A stretch of 15,329 nucleotides of DNA, from assembly GCA_021780585.1 (NCBI GenBank), contig JAJXYM010000433.1, positions 1 to 15,329 on the forward strand, written 5' to 3'. Within the stretch, counting starts at the first letter, position 1, and the number at the start of each line of letters is the position of its first letter. The notes under the pieces were generated by a model, which was not told the origin of the DNA, did no database searches, and saw only the letters and a program-made list of their open reading frames with translations. The position numbers and the translations under genes were made by a program. This DNA comes from Deltaproteobacteria bacterium (GTDB lineage Bacteria > Desulfobacterota > Binatia > Binatales > Binataceae). Positions 15,268-15,329 of the stretch are shown piece after piece.

Positions 15268-15329
15268 TTACTTCACCGATTGCACGGTGAGGTACTCGAC
15301 GCCGCCTTTTTCGTAAGCGTCGCCGGTGA
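15268..15329 (-). CDS. C-terminal end of an unidentified protein, cut by the window edge
   Basis: The minus strand is open from the window edge and encodes TGDAYEKGGVEYLTVQSVK before a TAA stop at 15270-15268, six bases before the DUF2231 start. Tight spacing on the same strand and a protein-like, non-repetitive sequence support a real gene end. The tail resembles a small beta-strand domain, but 19 residues are too few to name a family. It is probably the first visible gene of the DUF2231 operon. Confidence 0.5.
   Translation of the reverse strand, partial: TGDAYEKGGVEYLTVQSVK

Overview
This is a GC-rich bacterial window (roughly two thirds G+C by eye) with compact chromosomal gene order. 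The protein families are broadly distributed and do not fix a phylum. Gene order and composition suggest an uncultured soil- or water-type Gram-negative bacterium (a proteobacterial or Desulfobacterota/Binatota-like lineage). That is an inference with low confidence. A lipoprotein signal and small inner-membrane proteins fit a two-membrane cell. I see no rRNA, tRNA, CRISPR array, insertion sequence or phage genes.

Layout. (1) Positions 1-1876, plus strand: the 3' part of folK (folate synthesis) overlaps a transaldolase gene by 4 bp. Two small uncharacterised membrane-protein genes follow, the first possibly interrupted by an in-frame TGA. (2) 1951-2877, plus strand: a lone AlbA_2 (Schlafen-type) protein in visibly lower-GC DNA, a candidate acquired gene. 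(3) 2904-12044, minus strand: a four-gene carbohydrate cluster transcribed glgX (treX) > glgB > treY > treZ. (4) 12254-13597, plus strand: an acetyl-CoA hydrolase / 4-hydroxybutyrate CoA-transferase family protein with a strong ribosome binding site, divergent from glgX. (5) 13608-15329, minus strand: a partial gene, a DUF2231 membrane protein, a putative lipoprotein and a DUF4236 protein with a C-terminal membrane segment.

How they work together. The central cluster is a complete glycogen-to-trehalose route. GlgB adds alpha-1,6 branches to alpha-glucan. GlgX/TreX removes branches to give linear maltodextrins. TreY turns the reducing-end linkage into an alpha,alpha-1,1 bond, and TreZ cuts off trehalose. 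All four GH13 enzymes keep an intact Asp/Glu/Asp catalytic triad. Glycogen synthesis genes (glgA, glgC, glgE) and other trehalose routes (otsAB, treS) are not in the window. The flanking genes have no obvious link to this route.

The strongest non-gene signal is a repeated palindromic octamer, GCGATCGC. I located 13 copies, about 20 times what base composition alone predicts, and they fall in more than one codon frame. It is the same sequence as the cyanobacterial HIP1 core. I did not find a clearly new biological system. The points most worth a second look are this octamer, the in-frame TGA at 1249, the isolated AlbA_2 gene and the hairpin in the glgX-glgB gap.
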